Assembly: GCF_028746185.1 (NCBI RefSeq) | Contig: NZ_JAQIVH010000052.1 | Coordinates: 124,001 to 188,000, forward strand | DNA from: Paenibacillus_E qinlingensis | Lineage (GTDB): Bacteria > Bacillota > Bacilli > Paenibacillales > NBRC-103111 | Direction of reading: 5' to 3' | DNA: 64,000 bases | Part shown: positions 63,767 to 64,000 of the stretch, piece by piece | How the letters are laid out: each line of letters begins with the position of its first letter | How positions within the stretch are numbered: the first letter of the stretch is position 1 | Made by a program: the position numbers and the translations under genes | The notes under the pieces: generated by a model | The model's input: the letters and a program-made list of their open reading frames with translations, nothing else | Database searches by the model: none | What the model was told of the DNA's origin: nothing

Positions 63767-64000
63767 ATGTACCGTACAAAACAGCTATTAACAGGCAGTA
63801 ATCTGTTTGACATCATGAATACGATTCTATTGAGCTTATTGTTAGTATTTACGTTATACCCTTTTCTCAATGTAATAGCGCTTTCACTTAATGATGCAAC
63901 GGACAGTATGAAGGGTGGCATTTATCTGTTGCCCAGAAAGTTTACGTTATTTAATTATCAGGATTTGATTCGAGATTCCCATATTTGGCATGCGGGTATG
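63767..64000 (+). CDS. LplC/YtcP-type sugar ABC transporter permease, partial
   Basis: 78 codons are visible from ATG 63767 (AAGGTGGGG upstream) to the window end. MYRTKQLLTGSNLFDIMNTI is followed by the first membrane helix, then LNDATDSMKGGIYLLPRKFTLFNYQDL, the normal N-terminal pattern of LplC/YtcP permeases. It begins 14 bp after the LplB-type gene and completes the fourth transporter. The EAA loop and remaining helices lie beyond the window. Confidence 0.88.
   Translation, partial: MYRTKQLLTGSNLFDIMNTILLSLLLVFTLYPFLNVIALSLNDATDSMKGGIYLLPRKFTLFNYQDLIRDSHIWHAGM

Overview
The window looks like chromosomal DNA from a Paenibacillus-type, spore-forming member of the Bacillota. It is dense in carbohydrate-use loci built from CUT1 ABC transporters (LplABC- and MsmEFG-like), YesM/YesN-type two-component pairs and intracellular glycoside hydrolases. 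It also carries a GlpP antiterminator, a slipin 3' end, a sporulation-kinase-like PAS kinase and AGGAGG-type ribosome binding sites. I see no rRNA, tRNA, CRISPR array, transposase, integrase or phage gene.

Layout. (1) 1-226 is the 3' end of a slipin/SPFH gene. (2) 316-14631 is an arabinan/arabinoxylan module: AraC regulator, tandem GH43, YesM/YesN pair, LplABC-type transporter, GH51 arabinofuranosidase and a membrane-anchored GH43. It is bounded on the right by a second, decayed copy of the slipin 3' end and its terminator. (3) 14879-16321 is a cytoplasmic PAS sensor kinase. (4) 16414-29680 holds a GH38 alpha-mannosidase, a two-permease plus binding-protein transporter, a YesM/YesN pair and a GH2 beta-galactosidase. 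(5) 29738-34316 holds an intergenic repeat cluster, a heparinase II/III-like lyase and a membrane GGDEF protein. (6) 34487-38889 is an RNA-repair operon: a tiny ORF and terminator in the leader, then RtcB ligase, an AAA ATPase, KptA/Tpt1 and TatD. (7) 39038-44968 is a glycerol-phosphate locus: metallophosphoesterase, GlpP, then a UgpB-C-A-E transporter behind a leader terminator. (8) 45173-54920 is a third YesN/YesM pair, a third sugar transporter and a second GH2 beta-galactosidase. (9) 54996-57188 is katG with a PerR-like box. (10) 57475-64000 is a fourth YesM/YesN pair on the minus strand and a divergent LplABC-type transporter, cut by the window end.

How the genes work together. Each sugar locus follows one plan: a membrane kinase senses an extracellular signal, its AraC-type response regulator activates the neighbouring transporter, and cytoplasmic glycosidases degrade the imported oligosaccharide. 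Only the Ugp-like transporter has its own ATPase, so the other four presumably share an MsmX-type ATPase encoded elsewhere. CcpA (cre-like sites), GlpP (leader antitermination) and PerR (katG) are inferred as global inputs. The most unusual parts are the RtcB-AAA-KptA-TatD operon with its odd leader, and the direct repeats of the slipin 3' end around the arabinan module.
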